From: Deltaproteobacteria bacterium
GTDB lineage: Bacteria; Desulfobacterota; Desulfobacteria; Desulfobacterales; JAABPS01
Length of the DNA stretch: 5,119 nt
Direction of reading: 5' to 3'
Assembly: GCA_019309685.1 (NCBI GenBank)
Contig: JAFDFT010000266.1
Coordinates: 1-5,119, forward strand
Part shown: in pieces, positions 4,787-5,119 of the stretch
Numbering within the stretch: position 1 is the first letter of the stretch
Layout of the letters: every line of letters begins with the position of its first letter
Translations under genes and position numbers: made by a program
The notes under the pieces: generated by a model
Database searches by the model: none
Told to the model about the DNA's origin: nothing
What the model saw: the letters and a program-made list of their open reading frames with translations, nothing else

Positions 4787-5119
4787 CTATTCTCTTTCCT
4801 TTTTATCTTTAAATGCTTTGATATATTTTCTAAGAATTTCGGATGCTGCATCATCCTTATCTGTAAATTGAACACCGACCTCATACTTTTCATGTTCATC
4901 TTTAGCAACGTGAACGACTTTTCCTTTAATATCGACAAGGTCTTCTTTTAGACCAATTGTAAGCAATAACTTATCATTTAGATTAACCGGAATATGTGTT
5001 TCCAGAAGTATTCCCGATTCTGACACATTTAAAGTTCTGCCTATAGTCTGTTTTACTTCATCATTATTGCCATCAACAAATACATACGACAGGTTTAGTG
5101 AATTCACCCTAAAGTTTTT
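4787..5119 (-). CDS. PilZ-domain protein, probable c-di-GMP receptor (N-terminus outside window)
   Basis: PilZ domains bind cyclic di-GMP and pass the signal to motility, pili, exopolysaccharide or transcription partners. Here TIGRTLNVSESGILLET contains the NxSxxG part of the ligand motif (NVSESG), followed by the beta-rich core with VDIKGKVVHV and YEVGVQF and a C-terminal helix (ASEILRKYIKAFKDKKERE). The frame stays open to the right edge. A GTG at 5107 could serve as a start (giving 106 residues), but upstream in the same frame come K-N-F-R (5108-5119), and R at 5108-5110 is correctly placed as the second arginine of RxxxR, with the first predicted just beyond the window. The gene is therefore treated as 5'-partial. 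It is a single-domain protein as far as visible. It is upstream of purC on the same strand across a 240-bp gap with repeats, so co-transcription is doubtful. Partner unknown. Confidence 0.85.
   Translation of the reverse strand, partial: KNFRVNSLNLSYVFVDGNNDEVKQTIGRTLNVSESGILLETHIPVNLNDKLLLTIGLKEDLVDIKGKVVHVAKDEHEKYEVGVQFTDKDDAASEILRKYIKAFKDKKERE

Noticed and set aside
4677..4871. Plus-strand open frame of 64 codons
   Set aside because: It lies half inside the inverted repeat and half antisense to the PilZ gene; Ser/Phe-rich translation typical of an antisense frame.

Overview
The window looks like a piece of chromosome from an anaerobic delta-type proteobacterium, most likely Desulfobacterota (Desulfobacterales-like). 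That placement rests on recalled resemblance of the acetyl-CoA synthetase, the PilZ protein and the intergenic repeats to proteins and elements of that group; no search was run. Base composition is uneven. The acetyl-CoA synthetase gene is fairly GC-rich (32 G+C in the 60 bases at 61-120), purC is lower (21 of 60 at 3841-3900), and the small membrane-protein gene is very AT-rich (14 of 60 at 2041-2100).

Layout. Left block, minus strand: the first 217 codons of an AMP-forming acetyl-CoA synthetase (1-651, running off the left edge), with a TetR/AcrR-type regulator upstream (854-1483). The tetR gene has a near-consensus sigma70-type promoter at 1519-1546 with an overlapping inverted repeat that could be an autoregulatory operator. 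Next is a 508-bp AT-rich gap (1484-1991) with no credible gene. Near its right end lies an imperfect inverted repeat (1848-1917) whose right arm is a 7-nt repeat. Centre, plus strand: two small genes in tandem encode a four-helix membrane protein (1992-2411) and a zinc-ribbon protein with one membrane helix (2450-2674). I cannot assign a function to either.

Right block, minus strand, read right to left: a PilZ-domain protein (4787 to beyond 5119, N-terminus outside the window), a 240-bp spacer, then purC (3650-4546). The purC stop region overlaps by 11 bases the start of an unusual orphan ParB-like gene (2692-3660). That gene converges on the zinc-ribbon gene with only 17 bases between stop codons.

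The most interesting points are the following. (1) A ParB/KorB-like protein is translationally joined to a purine biosynthesis gene, with no parA or parS seen in the window. (2) An exact 34-bp tandem duplication covers the purC ribosome-binding site and start codon, so a five-codon mini-ORF (MKTKF) with its own ribosome site now precedes purC. (3) Two intergenic inverted repeats have arms built on a period of about seven bases, one of them enclosing the likely purC promoter. (4) There is an uncharacterised pair of small membrane proteins. None of these amounts to a proven new system; the purC/ParB-like pair is the best candidate.
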